From positions 1,984,001 through 2,048,000 of the forward strand of contig NC_072893.1 of NCBI RefSeq assembly GCF_027943255.1: DNA of 64,000 bases, given 5' to 3'. Both the position numbers and the translations under genes were made by a program. A model generated the notes under the pieces. That model saw only the letters and a program-made list of their open reading frames with translations, did not search any database and was not told where the DNA came from. The stretch is from Anastrepha obliqua. Taxonomy: Eukaryota > Arthropoda > Insecta > Diptera > Tephritidae. Positions 11,170 through 23,480 of this stretch are shown piece by piece; position 1 is the first letter of the stretch, and every line of letters begins with the position of its first letter.

Positions 11170-12290
11170 TTCATTTATTTTCGTTACAGCCATCAGACTC
11201 GTCTCCGTCTTCGATTTTTCCAATACTCCTTTTTGGCTTTTAAAACGCGTTCCCCGTAGTGGTTCTTTGACTCGATCAAACAGAAAAAAGTGGCAGGGAG
11301 CAATATCAGATGAATTCTATTGCTGTTGGGTGGTATTCGTTTCGTTTTTGGTAAAAAATTCCCGGATAATCATGGCACTGTGCGACAGTGCGTTAGCATA
11401 GTGCAAAATCGTCGAGTTGTTGCCCACAAATCCTTTCTTGCTTGCCAATTGCTTTACACAAACGTATCGTAACGCCCAAATAAACTGTCTGACCTTTTGG
11501 CAAAAATTCTTGGTGCAAAATATCTTTGTAACCCATAAAAACCGTGAACATCGCTTTCTTTATTGTCTGAAATCGACGTAGTTTTTTAGTCTCGGATCAT
11601 TCACTCACTCGCCTGTTATCTGGATCCCGCATCGTACTCATAAACCTACGTCTCGTCTCCAGTAAGGATGCATTTGATGAGTGTTGGGCCGGACTAAGCC
11701 TGGCAAATCATGTTTTTGGTGATATCAACGTCACTTTTTAGTATGAAACTCAGGTTCTTTGTGAACTTTACAGCAACACGGCGCAAACCCAAATCATTAA
11801 CTATTTATAATGTTTTGAACGGTTCTATAAGCAATGTACAAGTCATACACCAGCTCTCTAACAGCTTGCGATTACTGATCCTCTTTCTTTCACTTTATTG
11901 ACTTCACTTTAACATCAGTTTTCAATGTTGACGGTCACTGATGGCCACTAAGTTCGTCATTCTCAATGGACTCACGATCACTTCGGAAGCGTTGATGCTG
12001 CTCGTAAACGGCTGCTATTTTAGAGTATCATTCCTGAAACAGTTTTCCAACATTTCTAAGGGTTCCGCAGCATTCACTAAATTTTTGACGCTAAATTTAA
12101 CACAAACTGGTTGTTGCAAATTTAAATCCAGTTCTAAAACACGTACAGAGGCAGATGGCGTAACTTTTACAAATGATGAGGCTGCCTTACAAAAACCAAA
12201 TAAAACAGAACTCAAATCAGTTGACTTGAAGCGTCACCTGGCAGTTATTCCGAGAACTTTTTGATCATACCTCCTTTAGTACGATGTTTT
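11170..12290 (-). pseudogene. Old mariner-like element relic
   Basis: On the minus strand the order is a 5' end containing GATCAAAAAGTTCTCGG (about 12,250-12,270), then a frame with LEMLENCFRNDTL, a QHQRFRSDRESIENDE segment and LGLRRVAVKF. Next comes LIKCILTGDET (first catalytic Asp) with VYEYDAGSR, then QEFLPKGQTVYLG, a degraded DNA.. block (LHYANALSHSAMIIREFF) and SDIAPCHFFLFDRVKEPLRG. These are the successive parts of a mariner transposase. Stops and frameshifts are frequent and the second catalytic Asp is gone. The 3' terminal repeat was not found. Confidence 0.8.
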
Positions 12291-14061
12291 TGAGATGCCT
12301 GCACGGTAAAAAAAAAATTGTGTTCTTTTGCAGTAGTTTTATTAGTTCCCTCAAGATTGGAATAAGGAATCGTTAATCTTAATTAATTATTTTTAGTTTC
12401 TTAAATAATTCAGGAAATATTTAGTAGTTAAAAAATTTGCGAAGTTACTAATTGATCAATGATCAATTCGAAGTGGTTTATTTAGTGATTAAATTGAACA
12501 AAAATTGTGTATGGAAATGAAAACTTTGGTGTTCAGCATTGAAATTTACATATTTTCTGAATTTTAGTAAAATAAATTACAAAAAATATCAAATTATATT
12601 AAACATGTGTTCGTTCTACTTTCTTAAACAAATTTAATAAAATAATAGTAAAATAATTTCGATTGATTTTTTAATTTCGTCGTCCAAAATTATTCTCCGC
12701 AAATATTAGTTACTGAGATCATAGCCACATTGTGCTTCTTCTACGTTCTGATGAAAGATTCATCCACTTTGAACACTTCAAGCAATTGATTGGTCAGTGA
12801 AAGAGCGACCCGGCCTAATACACGAACGCACACTCGCAAACTCGCACTGATATACAACTTGGGAATATATTTGAAATGCACACTCATCTATTTTGTATCG
12901 GAAGTGGCACGCACGTTCCCGCATTTCCTCAATCATTCCGTCAACAAAGCCAAACCTACTCACACAAAACACCAACAGCAACAACAAAACACTTATTTAT
13001 GCCCTCCTAATCAGCTACGCCATCGGCATTGACTACCCTTATCAATTTTTAATAAATATGTTACCTTCAGTTTTGCTGAGATTCCAGTTTCGATTTCGAT
13101 CAGCAGCCCCTGCTAATGCTGCTGCTGCTGCCGCGGCCGATTATTTACGTAAACATTTTTGCTGGCATATTAATGCATAATCCACCAAAATATTTCGTTT
13201 ACTTAGAAATTCTGGTAGAAGAAAGCGAACTCGACTCGCTCGAATCGCACTATGTCTACCTTTTTGCCAATGCGCACCCCGCACGTGTGACTTGATATCG
13301 AAAGTTCAAATTGTTTTGTTGTTGCTGCTTGTGCTTATGCGATGTTTTGTGGTTTCATTTTCCAATGCCTTAACTGTTTTTTTGTTTGTGCTCAGCGCTG
13401 CTTTTTACTTCACTTTCTATATTCTTCTATAAATGGTGAGAAATTACATTCAGCCATCAGTCCCCACATTTCCCCCTCTCTCAGCCGCACATGGCCGCTT
13501 CAGCTTACATTTATAAAACAGACCTTTTCTAGCTCGAGAGCAAAATCCTGCTATCAGTGCTTGTGGTTTTGAGCATTTTAAAAGCTTTTCTTCAGTCGCC
13601 CAACACTCACCCCTCACCAACTGCCAACTCGTCCCTGTTCAGCTGACAACCATTCTCGCAACAACCTGCTTTGACCGATCGCAGTCTTTTTTGTGGCTTT
13701 GCTGGTGGCGGTTGCCTTTAAATCGGATATTGCGGCAATTTCTTGTAATTAAGTTAAAAAGTATGTTGCTTGCCTTTTCTCTTTAAATGTAGCTTTCCTG
13801 TAGTACTCAAACACACACATGCACACAAATACCCAAAATGTGCCAAATTTGGTTGTATATTCGATGCTCTTTTGAATTGCTAGTGAGCGTTGAGCCAACC
13901 AACAGATACATGAGCAAATGCATTGCTGGAAATTAATTTTAAAGCTGAAACTGTTAACAAAAAATTTTAAATTGCATGACAATTCAACAACGAACTGCCA
14001 TCGCCATGCCTTGCTTTCGAATTATTGCATCGGATACAATTCCCCTAAACTCCCATTTTAG
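12291..14061. other. Non-coding fly-type DNA with simple repeats
   Basis: Contains a CAACAGCAACAAC run near 12,970 and a GCT-rich run near 13,115 that would read poly-alanine by chance. I see no supported gene. Confidence 0.45.
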
Positions 14062-14104
14062 CAGAACTCAATTTTTCAAAACAAACCACATGCCCTCCCG
14101 GCAG
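14062..14104 (+). other. Candidate 43-nt microexon (unverified)
   Basis: Bases 14,044-14,061 carry a branch-point-like CTAAAC, a short pyrimidine stretch and an AG. The 43 nt that follow end in CAG directly before GTAAGT at 14,105-14,110, a consensus donor. All three frames are open. This combination can arise by chance in a window this size, so it is listed as a lead only. Confidence 0.25.
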
Positions 14105-14110
14105 GTAAGT

Positions 14111-15959
14111 GACGGTGGACTGTGATATGCGACTGCCTTCGTGTGTCCCGGCATTTCCGCCGGTTTGTGCCACTAAATCAGCCCAACGTTTCACAGTGTG
14201 CTCAGCTCACACATTTCCATTATCCACTAGAAATCCTTTGAACGCCAAGAAGCTATGAATATATCGATCAAGTCTTATTTTATACTCGTATGGGGGGTCT
14301 CAATAAAACCATTTATTTTAAAATTCGAATGATTTGGCGCTTAAATTTATTTGAAATTTTATATAGTTTTTGTTGTAATAAAGAATATAAACATTGAGGT
14401 TATGTATATGAGGTCACGTTGGTTTGTGACCCCCATCTGGGTCCCTTCCGGACTGACCACAGAAGTTAAAATAACCCCACCTATCCTACGAGTTCCACGC
14501 CGATCTAATCCCACTACCCCTCAATATCCACACAAGGTGGCAATCAAACACCAATCAAACATCATCGCTAAACCTGCCGCTAATTTGTATACGACGGTTT
14601 CCATGAGACCTCCCTGATTAAAAATATCGGGCTTAAGTCATCCACATCTATAAACTTAGTTCCTTATACCTTTCTACTCTTTATCCTCTCAACAGTCGAC
14701 GAAAAACGGAAGTACTGTTAAAAGCTTCCACCAAGGCTTCGCATATTTCCTGTCGCCAAAGTTTTACCCTCCCATTAAATTCAAAGCTGCACACTGTGCA
14801 ACTTTGCAACACCAAAGGAAACGGCTGTCAACACCGACGGACTATTCTAGTCCTTGTGTTCTGGTATTATCCTGACTACCATCGTTTGAGCCCACCACAT
14901 TGCTGTATGTCGTCCTCGTTGCCGTGCTTTTTGTATTCGTTACTCGCCTTCGTTGTTCCCACACTCGCCTCTGATAAATGTGGGCCAGTCGAGACTTTCA
15001 GTTACTCGCACCACATCGCCTAACAGTTGTGTTGCATGTGGAAGCACCTTTCAACACATTGCACCGAGGCATTCAACAGAAGTAGTGCAGTCCAAAATCA
15101 ACAACTACTGTGCCAACACAATGTTAGCCCGAAAGCAGCATGCAACAAACCGCACGAATTCCTGTCGCACGTTGGTTGGCCACTGATGTTCGGGCATCGC
15201 CTGCACAGTTGCTTTCGTTGTTTTTTGTTATTGTTATTATTGCCATTTCATAATTCTTGTAATTTTTCTCATTTTTAGCACTTCAGTAAGTTTTCCCGCG
15301 CAACAGAAATACAAAAGAAATTTATTCCAGCACCAGAATAAAAAAAATCTTAAAAAATGATGACGTAGATTTCATTAAACGAAACGAAGCAACACCGAGA
15401 TTGTGAGAAAAGATCAGCAATGTATGGAAAATTATACGAACCACCCACTCACTGAGGGGGTCACCATTTTTTCGTTACACGGCGAGTATAACAAAGTAAC
15501 GCAAAGCTATCACGCGATTATCTATTTAAAGCTACTTGGTTTATTTGCAGTTCTTGTGCAGTTAGTCGTTTGTATTTGCATGAAAAGATTTACAGAAAAG
15601 ACTTCCCCTTACAAATGTGATTTGTTTTTGTATATCAGCAGATATAACTTTTTGGGACTGTTTTTCTCACAAATCAGATAACAGAGAGATAAAAGTATAC
15701 CAAATAATCGGGTATGTATGTATGTGTCTAGAGGCTACTGCTCATTTTAGTCGAAAGGTATACAGCATAATCGCTTTTATACTGTGAAAAATTGTGAGGA
15801 GCAGGTCTTAAATGAGCCTGAAGAGGATGATTCCAATGATTGAAATGAGTTTTACTGCTGAGTGCGATCGCAAAACTTAGAAAAAACATGAGTCAGCCAT
15901 TTTGAAGTCCTGCTGTGACTGTATCCAACCGAAAAAATCTCAAATGAGATTCGATACCT
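14111..15959. other. No recognisable gene
   Basis: Open frames at 14,351-15,278 overlap in several phases and show no family motif. I see nothing supportable. Confidence 0.45.
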
Positions 15960-16700
15960 GCTTGAGTTTCTTATTCTAGGCATCAGTGTACCTTTCCGCT
16001 TAGCTGATCGTTGCAGCGTACTCCAAGCTGAGGTTTTGCAGATTAAAGAAGTCCTTTTAGCGCTAAATAAAGACGCAATTACAGTCAGAAAAAATCTACA
16101 TATATTCTGATGTCAGCCAGTTCTAAACTCGCTCCAATCTAGAAGCACTCTTCGAAAACAGCGGTAGAGTGTTATGAACAAATAAGAATACTTGCACACT
16201 CTCCGGGAGCCGGGTCACAGTAGCATTGAGGGTAACTGTAAGGCGAATGAGTTAACTAGACTGGGCATTACACTCCAAATTACTCAAGATAAGGTTGTTA
16301 TGCTTATGCCCTTGGCACCAAGTAAGCTGAAAATGGATAGATGCTCCTTAAGTATTGCCAACAATCGTCTTGTCACAATTGTCACCTTAGTAAGTCTAGT
16401 TAAATTTAATAGGAAAGACTTAAAAATTAGTAGAATTGGGAAACCATATTTTGACTTTTTCTGTAACCGTTATGATGCACCTTCTGACAGTTGAACACCT
16501 TCTATGCGGACAGCATCGCTCCTCTGGACAGCATCGCAGATGTTGCATATGTAAAATTAGCCAGACTCACTAGATTTATAAAGTCCAAAGGATGGTTCAA
16601 AGAGGACCAAGTGAAGTAAGAATAGCAAACTGAGGTATCACATCGGGCCTCTATTTGGCCTAGGCGTGTCGTAAGACAGCCACTTTACCTAATCTTTGTC
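15960..16700 (+). mobile_element. Non-LTR retrotransposon 3' end: RNase H and tail
   Basis: The plus strand reads a degraded RNase H: VLQAEVLQIKEVLLALNKD, HIFSDVSQ, then REPGHSSIEGNCKANELTRL. It ends with LARLTRFIKSKGWF, the C-terminal signature of Jockey-superfamily elements. The 3' untranslated region contains TATCACATCGGGCCTC and finishes near TTTACCTAATC, a CCTAA-type end like those at 44.1 and 47.5 kb. Frameshifts are present and the 5' part is missing, so the copy is dead. Confidence 0.75.
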
Positions 16701-17754
16701 TAGAATGATACGAGATACCTCTGATAATCCGTGAACTATTCCCTTCAAATCACAGGCCAGACCAGCATAGTGACTACACTTTTCAGTTGATACCTGGTTT
16801 AGGCTTAAATTAACCGACAAAAATTCAGAGTCAAAACAATATTTTTGTCAAACATGTACCGAAAATTGGTCAATAAAAATAAAATATTTCTATTTCATCG
16901 CCTTCAAGATAGGCCCGTTCCGCAGTGACGCAATTGATTACTCGCCGCGAATGCTTCTTTGTCTTATACTTATTTCGAACAACCGAACTAAGATTTTATT
17001 CCGCCAATCTGGCATTTTCGAAAAAATTGTCTCTCCTCAACGCCACTTATCGCCATTGCAATATTTAATTATCGTCTGGATTTGTTCTGTATTTTGCCAA
17101 TCTCCTTTAACGGGGTTTTAAATTCATTCCAGTACTCTTTTGACAGAGTATACTATTTGCGAGTATATTTCTATAGAGGAAGGAAATGAGGAAAACACAC
17201 ATTTCTTGCCTCAAAAATAAGAAGACTAACGCCGCGGAATGCAATTGAGTTGGTCTGGGCTAAGATCTGGATTAAGACCTTTTCTGTGATAAGTACGGAA
17301 GGTTCAACTCAATGATTTCCAATGATAGTTCCTCGTTAAGGGATCAAATTGTGAAACTGGTGGAAAACGGAAAGCTGATAAAATAAATTAATTTTTGACA
17401 CTAAAATTAAAATCTGAGTTTGGATTAAACAATTTGCACCAATCCCACAGGGGCTTAAGGTATAATATTGAGCATCCGATAAACCAGTTACGAAGAACTC
17501 AGCGGACTAATCGGTGGACAGAGGTGGATAGAGTTTTAGGAAAGTCTGCTGAAAAAAACCATGGGTCCAAATTAAATTTTAGGTTTTCTTGAATTTAATA
17601 GTAAAAAAATGTTTTTTTTTCTTTTTTGTCTTATTAATAAATCGCACATTGAGAGAATTTTATACAAACCCAGCTACCAGAACTAACCTGAACTCTGGCT
17701 TCCAACTAATAACGAGAGCCCTGGAGTATCTTTTTTGCTAAGTACCCTGCACAA
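16701..17754. other. No recognisable gene
   Basis: AT-rich. The open frame at 17,395-17,592 has no recognisable motif. Confidence 0.45.
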
Positions 17755-18050
17755 TAGATGTTGATGCTGCAATCAAGAAGAATCTAAGGAAACAGCCTTT
17801 CACTATCTGTGTGAGTGACCAAGTCCACGTGCTCTACGTAATAGAATACTGGGAGAATTCTCGATGGTTAACTTGCAGGAAATTACAGAAAAGAAAATAG
17901 ACGAGATAGTCAAATCAGATTCAGGTTCGTAGTCAATTCAATATGGTTCGACTAATAAAAAGCGGTGGTTCTACAAGTGGTGTATCGAAATGGCATCTTT
18001 TGTGCTGATTTGGTCTGGGCTGTGTCACTTCAACAGCACTTCCACGACCA
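17755..18050 (+). pseudogene. Non-LTR retrotransposon C-terminal zinc-knuckle tail
   Basis: The plus strand reads CCNQEESKETAFHYLCE followed by PSPRALRNRILGEFSM and VNLQEITEKKIDEIV. This fits the C-terminal Cys/His segment (C-x-x-C...H-x-x-x-C) of RNase H-bearing retrotransposons. Two stops are visible, one of them in the CxxC block. A degraded RLIKSGGS-like end and a short 3' untranslated region follow. No upstream domains are recognisable. Confidence 0.65.
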
Positions 18051-19956
18051 CCATCCATTTGCAATTTGTAGATCCCGACTTTGCCTTGGTTTCGGGCTCT
18101 TCCCCGTGTTTGAAATTTGTTAAAATGCGCTAAAAAGCGCAGTTTAATTATGATCAGGTCGGGCTATCATTCTGGTGAAAGCACTATTGCTCAGTCACAC
18201 TAACCTTGCCTAAACTCAATATTTTTTTAGCAAAAAGAGTACAGAGTCCCTGAAGCCAAACTTTTAGTGTTCGTTTGCTCTCAAGTACAGACGGCAATTT
18301 AGCGCCTTTTTTTATTGTTAAAGAGTTGAAGTTTTACAAATTTAATGCACGAGAACATATTTGAGCGCAGAATATTTCATTTAATCACAACCCGCGCGCA
18401 TTTACGACATCGGAAATGCATTTGCATGCATATGAGCCTGCCATTTTTTGCATGCATGCATACACGCGAACATATGTAGATGTGTGTTTATATGTATATA
18501 TGTAGCGGCCAATATATCCTTATGGCAGGTTCTATATCACTTCGAAGCCATTTCATTTGCAGCCACTTAATAAATTTAATCAAAAAATTTTGTGTAAAAC
18601 TGAAGCTCACTGACAATGAGTGTAATACAATTTATTTTCATTCTCCATATCTTTTCACTACGCCTTTTTGTGCAGCTCACATTAAATAAAATGAATTAAA
18701 GCTATTAAGTAACGGTCGTTTTTTTCTGACACCCCCCCAGCAGCTGCGTTGCCACGCCTGCTGTCACCCACACTCGCACCCGCATCAGCGTCGCATGCAT
18801 TCGCTGGGCTTCAAATGCGAAATAAGTTACAGCAGCTACAGCAAAAAAACTTAACACTTTGCTGCGCTTAATGCTATGCAATTTTCGATTTTTATTTAAA
18901 TTTTACACATTTTCCGCTGGTTGCACTTTTTCAGCTGTTCAACTACACAACACGCGTCCTCCTTGCCCCATTTCGTCTCTGCTGTTGGCTCCAACAGCCA
19001 ACTGCGCTGGACAATGTGGCCAAGTGACGCTCGATGCAGCGATGACAACAACAACAATTTCATGTAGAAGTACTTGCAATAGTAGCGGCAAGTGGCAACA
19101 ATAAGAACTGCAACATAATAGCCGACAGCAATAAGCACCAACAACAACAAGCAACAACAATAATGACCAACTGCAAGTGTGGTTGTCAGAGACTATAATT
19201 GAACTCAACAGTCTAATGGAAGAGGTTTTAATGCAATTATGTCGCTGCACACACACACACTTATACATCCTTGTGCACACAGATGCACATGCACATATAC
19301 AGACACGTTTTGTTATGCATGTAAATTCCACCACTGCACCAAAGAAACGAACCGAACGAACAGCATTTCTGTGCTGAGCTATTTTCATATTTAGGTACAC
19401 TTTTCGCTGGGTACTAGGGTAGTCAAACCGAGTGGTCGAAACAGAGCTTTTACTAGTTTCGCTCTGGCTTCGTTATGACTGTCCATTTCGTAGCTTCATT
19501 TTGAGCTCGAAAAAAACCAGTGCTTTTACTTAAAATATATTCCAGATGTGAAGATATTCAGGTTATATTTTATGAATGACTTCCTTGAAAGTAACCCAAA
19601 ATACATACTTTCCATTTCATTATGGCACTTTGTCCAAGAATTAGTTTTAGGCTGCAGAAGCCTATTTACAAGTACATACAAACCTACAAATACATGCAAA
19701 TGTCTTCAAGAGCTACCCACGCAATTTAATGCTGTTTTGCAACTATTGGCATGCATTTTTATTTTCAAACTGCAATGATTTGCATAGTGCTACAGACGTA
19801 TTTAACATACATACACAACTACCCAATAGTGAAGTAGACAGTCCCAAGTCCATGGCAAGACTAACCCATGCAGAAACGGTACCAGAGCGCAAATGATTTC
19901 AACTGGTCGCTCTCAGCCACCTTAGCTTTAGTGTGTTAAGAATAATTATTTATTTA
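18051..19956. other. Non-coding; CAACAA and CA repeats
   Basis: Typical fly non-coding sequence with CAACAACAA runs around 19,045-19,165 and a (CA)n run at 19,247-19,261. Open frames here overlap in several phases and follow the repeats. No gene supported. Confidence 0.5.
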
Positions 19957-20321
19957 TCTATACTAATATTATAAAGAGGAAAACTTTGTTTGTTTGTTTG
20001 GTTGTAATGAATAGGCTCAAAAACTACTGGACCGATTTTAAAAATTCTTTCACCATTCGAAAGCTACATTATCCACGAGTAACATAGATTATATTTTATT
20101 TTGGAAAAAAATAGGGTTCCGTAAGATATTTGGATTTTTCGGACACAAACTGAAAAAAATCTTATAAAATAAAGCCAACTTTTTGTGTGTGTTCGCTAAC
20201 CGGCCGTGTCTTTGCACCGAATTAAACCAAACTTACACACATTGTTAAGAAGGTACTGAAGATGGTTTTCGTATAGTTTGGATACCTATTGGTGGATAGG
20301 GTTCGAGATATAGGTCAAAAC

Positions 20322-20699
20322 GTGCACCCGGGTAACCTTCGGACGTGTATGTACAATATGGGTATCAAATGGAAGCTGTTGGTGAATGCTTTAGTTCAGA
20401 GTATTTTTCATGCCGCTCCGTGACTAGGGTCTCGAGATAGAGACCAACACGTGGACCCTAGAATGTGTTTGTACAATATGGATATCAAATTGAAGCTGTT
20501 GGTGAATGCTTTAGTACAGAGTATTTTTCATGCCGCTTCGTGACTGGTGTCTCGAGACATAGGTCAAAACGTGGACCCGGGTAACCTTTGGTTGTGTATG
20601 TACAATATGGGTTTCAAATGAAAGCTGTTGATAAGTGCTTTAATACGGGGTAATTTTCATACCTATTGATGACTAGGGTCTCGAAATATATGCCAAAAC
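20322..20699. repeat. Three tandem units of about 120-129 bp inside the Helitron
   Basis: The words GTGSACCC (20,322; 20,451; 20,571; 20,700) and GTACAATATGG (20,351; 20,471; 20,600) recur with spacings of 129, 120 and 129 bp. Each unit also contains AAGCTGTTG and a TTTTCATRCC-type block. The array is framed by a direct repeat of about 79 bp starting CCGTGTCTTTGCACCG at 20,204 and 20,709. Confidence 0.9.
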
Positions 20700-21116
20700 G
20701 TGGACCCGCCGTGTCTTTGCACCGAATTAAACCAAACTTACGCACATTGTTAAGTAAGTATTGAAAATGGGTTTCGTAAAGTTTGGTTGTAATTCGGAGC
20801 ACTGGCAACGGGTACAGCGTTCTTTTGTACCAGCCATAATGTCGCTTACCTTTTTAACGCTTGGGGCGGAACTGAACTGTCAAATTGACAGTGTGAGTTA
20901 CAATGTGTCAATATTTCTTTCTGATTTGGATGCCATAAGGAAAAAACGTAAGTGCAACACGTAAAAATTGTTTGTGAATTTTTTTGGAGTGGATTTTGGA
21001 ACAGTGAATAATTTCTTACGAAATTTGAGAATTTAATGTGAAATCCGAATGAAATTATGTGTTCGTGCTCCAATGCTTAATAAAACATATAAATTGAAAC
21101 GAAAAATTCATGGATG

Positions 21117-21196
21117 ATCAGGAAAAAAGACGATTGTTTCTTAGTTATTCATATGCGTTGATTTGAAATTTAAAAACAATCTTCTTTTTTCCTGAT
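21117..21196. repeat. 23-bp inverted repeat hairpin inside the Helitron
   Basis: Left arm 21,117-21,139 (ATCAGGAAAAAAGACG...) and right arm 21,174-21,196 (...CTTTTTTCCTGAT-like) are reverse complements with one mismatch, separated by 34 bases. The match continues outward as ATAAATTGAAA against TTTCAATTTAT after a short insert on the left. Confidence 0.88.
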
Positions 21197-21384
21197 TTTC
21201 AATTTATATTTTATATTTACTCAAAAACAAATAGAAAAACAAAAAATATTGTTTATGCCAAAGCGCTTGAATAAAGAATAAAGAAATAAATAGTATGAAA
21301 ACCATATATTTTCTGTTCTAAACCATATCTATTCTATTTTAGTGTGCCCAGCGAAGGGGGCCGGGTTTGCTAGTTCTCTTATAT

Positions 21385-22284
21385 TTATAGATGCGCAAGT
21401 AAGTTCCCGCTGTTTGTCAATAGATGCCGCCAGCAATGTGTGCTAGTCGATTCTAACATAACCTAAACGTCATAAACCAAGCTTAGACATATAGTATGGT
21501 AAACAAGCTGCTTTAGAGATTTTTCTTTGGTATCATATACATACTTTTGGTTTTGTGAAAATGAAGGAAGGAAGGTCAGAAACCTTCGAAGACGCTGAAT
21601 TGGAGGCATTGCTCAATGAGGATCCGTGCCAAACGCAAGAAGAGCTTGCTTCAGTATTAGGAGTTACCCGTCTATCCATTTTCAAGCGATTGCATGCTTT
21701 GGGAATGATTCAGAAGCAGGGATGTTGAAAGTCGTTTTCTCGCCTGTGAGCAACTACCCCAGCGGCAAAAAAGGAAGGGTTTTCTTCATCGCATCGTGAC
21801 GGGTGATGAAAAATGGATTCATTACAGCAATCCAAAGAAGAGAAAGTCATGGGGACTGCCCGGTCATGCTTTTACGTCGTCGCCTCGGCCGAATATTCAC
21901 GAAACCTTTGATCTTTTACGGAAAAAGTTTCCGGACCGTGTTATCTTTTGAATAGGTGATCACAATTGGCCACCGAGATCTTGAGATTTAACACCTTGTG
22001 ACTTTTTTCTTTCGGCCCACGTGAAAGAGAAGGTCTACCCCAACAGCCCAGGGTCGATTCAAGACCTCAAAAATGGGATTCGTGAGGCTATCGAGGACAT
22101 GGGGCAGCCACTTTACAATTCCATTATGGAAAAATTCATGAAAAGGATATTGTCCTGTAATGTGGCCGTGGTGGTAATTTGCCTGATGTTATTTTCCACT
22201 ATTAACGGCATACCTTCCTCTTTAAATGAAAAAATAGCATATTTCTTTGAATATCAAAATAACACCTCTTATTGGAAAACCCTT
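21385..22284 (+). pseudogene. Chimeric mariner-like transposase relic
   Basis: The 5' part (from GTAAGTTCCCGCTGTTTGTC, ATG at 21,561) encodes a mauritiana-type mariner N-terminus: TFEDAELEALLNEDPCQTQ and a HALGMIQKQG helix-turn-helix end. After a small deletion with frame change at about 21,720 it reads FLHRIVTGDEKWIHY and KSWGLPGHAF. Near 21,895-21,905 the same frame switches to a different family: TFDLLRKKFPDRVI, WPPRS, DLTPCDFFL, VKEKVYPNSPGSIQDLKN. It ends with that family's 3' terminal sequence (22,249-22,284, then TA). Stops occur at 21,951 and 21,984. The N-terminus is deleted right after the ATG compared with the copy at 32.3-33.0 kb. Confidence 0.85.
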
Positions 22285-22649
22285 TACAAATGTATTCACA
22301 ATAGTAGCAGCGCGACATATTGCAAATTTTTGACAACTCTGTTTACTTTTTACCAAATTTTTTAGAGAAATATAGTTCATACTAGAAAAAAGTCATATAA
22401 ACTAAAGGTCCGAAATTTGTAAAAAATTCAAAAAAAAATGTCATCGAAGTTTCAAATTTTTTAGTCAGAATGTTTCTCAAAATTCTGTGTAGTAATTTTG
22501 CCAGTTTACAGTGACTCGACATTCGAGTTGATTTCGATGTTATACATTTTCTTCCATGTAACGAATATGAACACAGATACATCCGCATACAAGCATTCTC
22601 AATATTATACTTGTGTATTAATGCATGACTTCTTTCCGGTCCGCCCAAC

Positions 22650-23480
22650 TTACTCATTTGCCATAGCTTGGTTGTCGTCGACAATGTTGGGTCTCTTCCT
22701 TTCGTTGCTTGCTCTGGGACTCCGCAAGGTAGTATTCTGAGCCGGCTTTTTTCCATGATATTTGATCTTGTTTCTCTCGATTCTGAATTGATGCAAATTG
22801 ATTTAGATAATATCAGTACCTGGTGTATCAATAATCGTCTCTCGCTGAACTTGATTAAGTGTTTCCGAATTACTTTTTCTAAGCCCGCCGCTGTTATTGA
22901 CGCCTCTAATCATATATCTACCACGGCTCTGTCACGGGTAAGTGAAATTAAAGACTTGGGCGCAATATTTGAATCGAAGCTTATTTTTGTTAGTCATATA
23001 AATTTTATTATTACTAAATCTTAGGCCATTCTTGCTTTTGTTAGGCGTCATTCACCGATTTATTCCACCCTCATTCGCTAAAGCTTTTGTATGCGACGTT
23101 TGTGTGTTCCGAACTTGAGTACGCATTATTCATTTGGTGTCTGTATTATAGGTGCCATGCTGCTGGAATTAAACGAATCCAGAGAGTATTCTTGCACTTA
23201 GCGTTGTGTAATTTACGCTTTTCGGGTCCTATCCCTACCTACATATGAAGCGCGATGCTAATTGATTAACTTAAAATCATTCCAGAACAGGAGAATAAGC
23301 TTTTCTTTGTCTTTAATTTTGTATTTGATCAGCGGTGGTGTTGACTGTCTAGTGCTTCTTGAGAAGATTTTCTTTAACCCTTCTTTGAGCACCCGGGTCT
23401 GCCCAGACTTTTTCGAATTTGGACGCGAATTTAACATAATTCTATTACAGTGAACGACTTGAGGTTCCAGGTAGGTTCCT
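22650..23480 (+). pseudogene. Jockey/CR1-type reverse transcriptase relic
   Basis: The plus strand reads ACSGTPQGSILSRLFSMIFD (motif B region), then LVSLDSELMQ, where a deletion has removed the YADD motif. It continues with STWCINNRLSLNLIKC, SEIKDLGAIFESKL, a YASFIWC-like thumb region with frameshifts and AAGIKRIQRVFLHLA. The tail NRRISFSLSLILYLISGGVD with FFEFGREFN ends near 23,453. The order is correct for one element, so this is a single decayed copy lacking the 5' half and the catalytic motif. Confidence 0.82.

Larger units (their letters stand above)
19957..21373 (+). mobile_element. Non-autonomous Helitron with both termini
   Basis: The left end TCTATACTAATATTATAAAG begins with TC directly after an A (19,956). 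The right end is CTAG (21,370-21,373) directly before a T (21,374), which is the A|T insertion rule of Helitrons. A GCCC...GGGC hairpin (GTGCCCAGCGAAGGGGGCC) lies just upstream of CTAG. The roughly 1.42 kb between encode no Rep/helicase and carry tandem repeats and a long hairpin, so the element is non-autonomous. Strand is set by the 5' TC to 3' CTRR polarity. Confidence 0.9.

Noticed and set aside
12990..13180. Poly-alanine segment followed by DYLRKHFCW as a possible transcription factor exon
   Set aside because: It rests on a GCT-type simple repeat; no domain or convincing splice sites around it.
18896..19400. 153-codon minus frame rich in Cys/Leu/Val
   Set aside because: It is the antisense of CAACAA and CA repeats.
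22382..22831. 149-codon minus frame
   Set aside because: Part of it is antisense to the jockey-type polymerase relic on the plus strand; no motif of its own.
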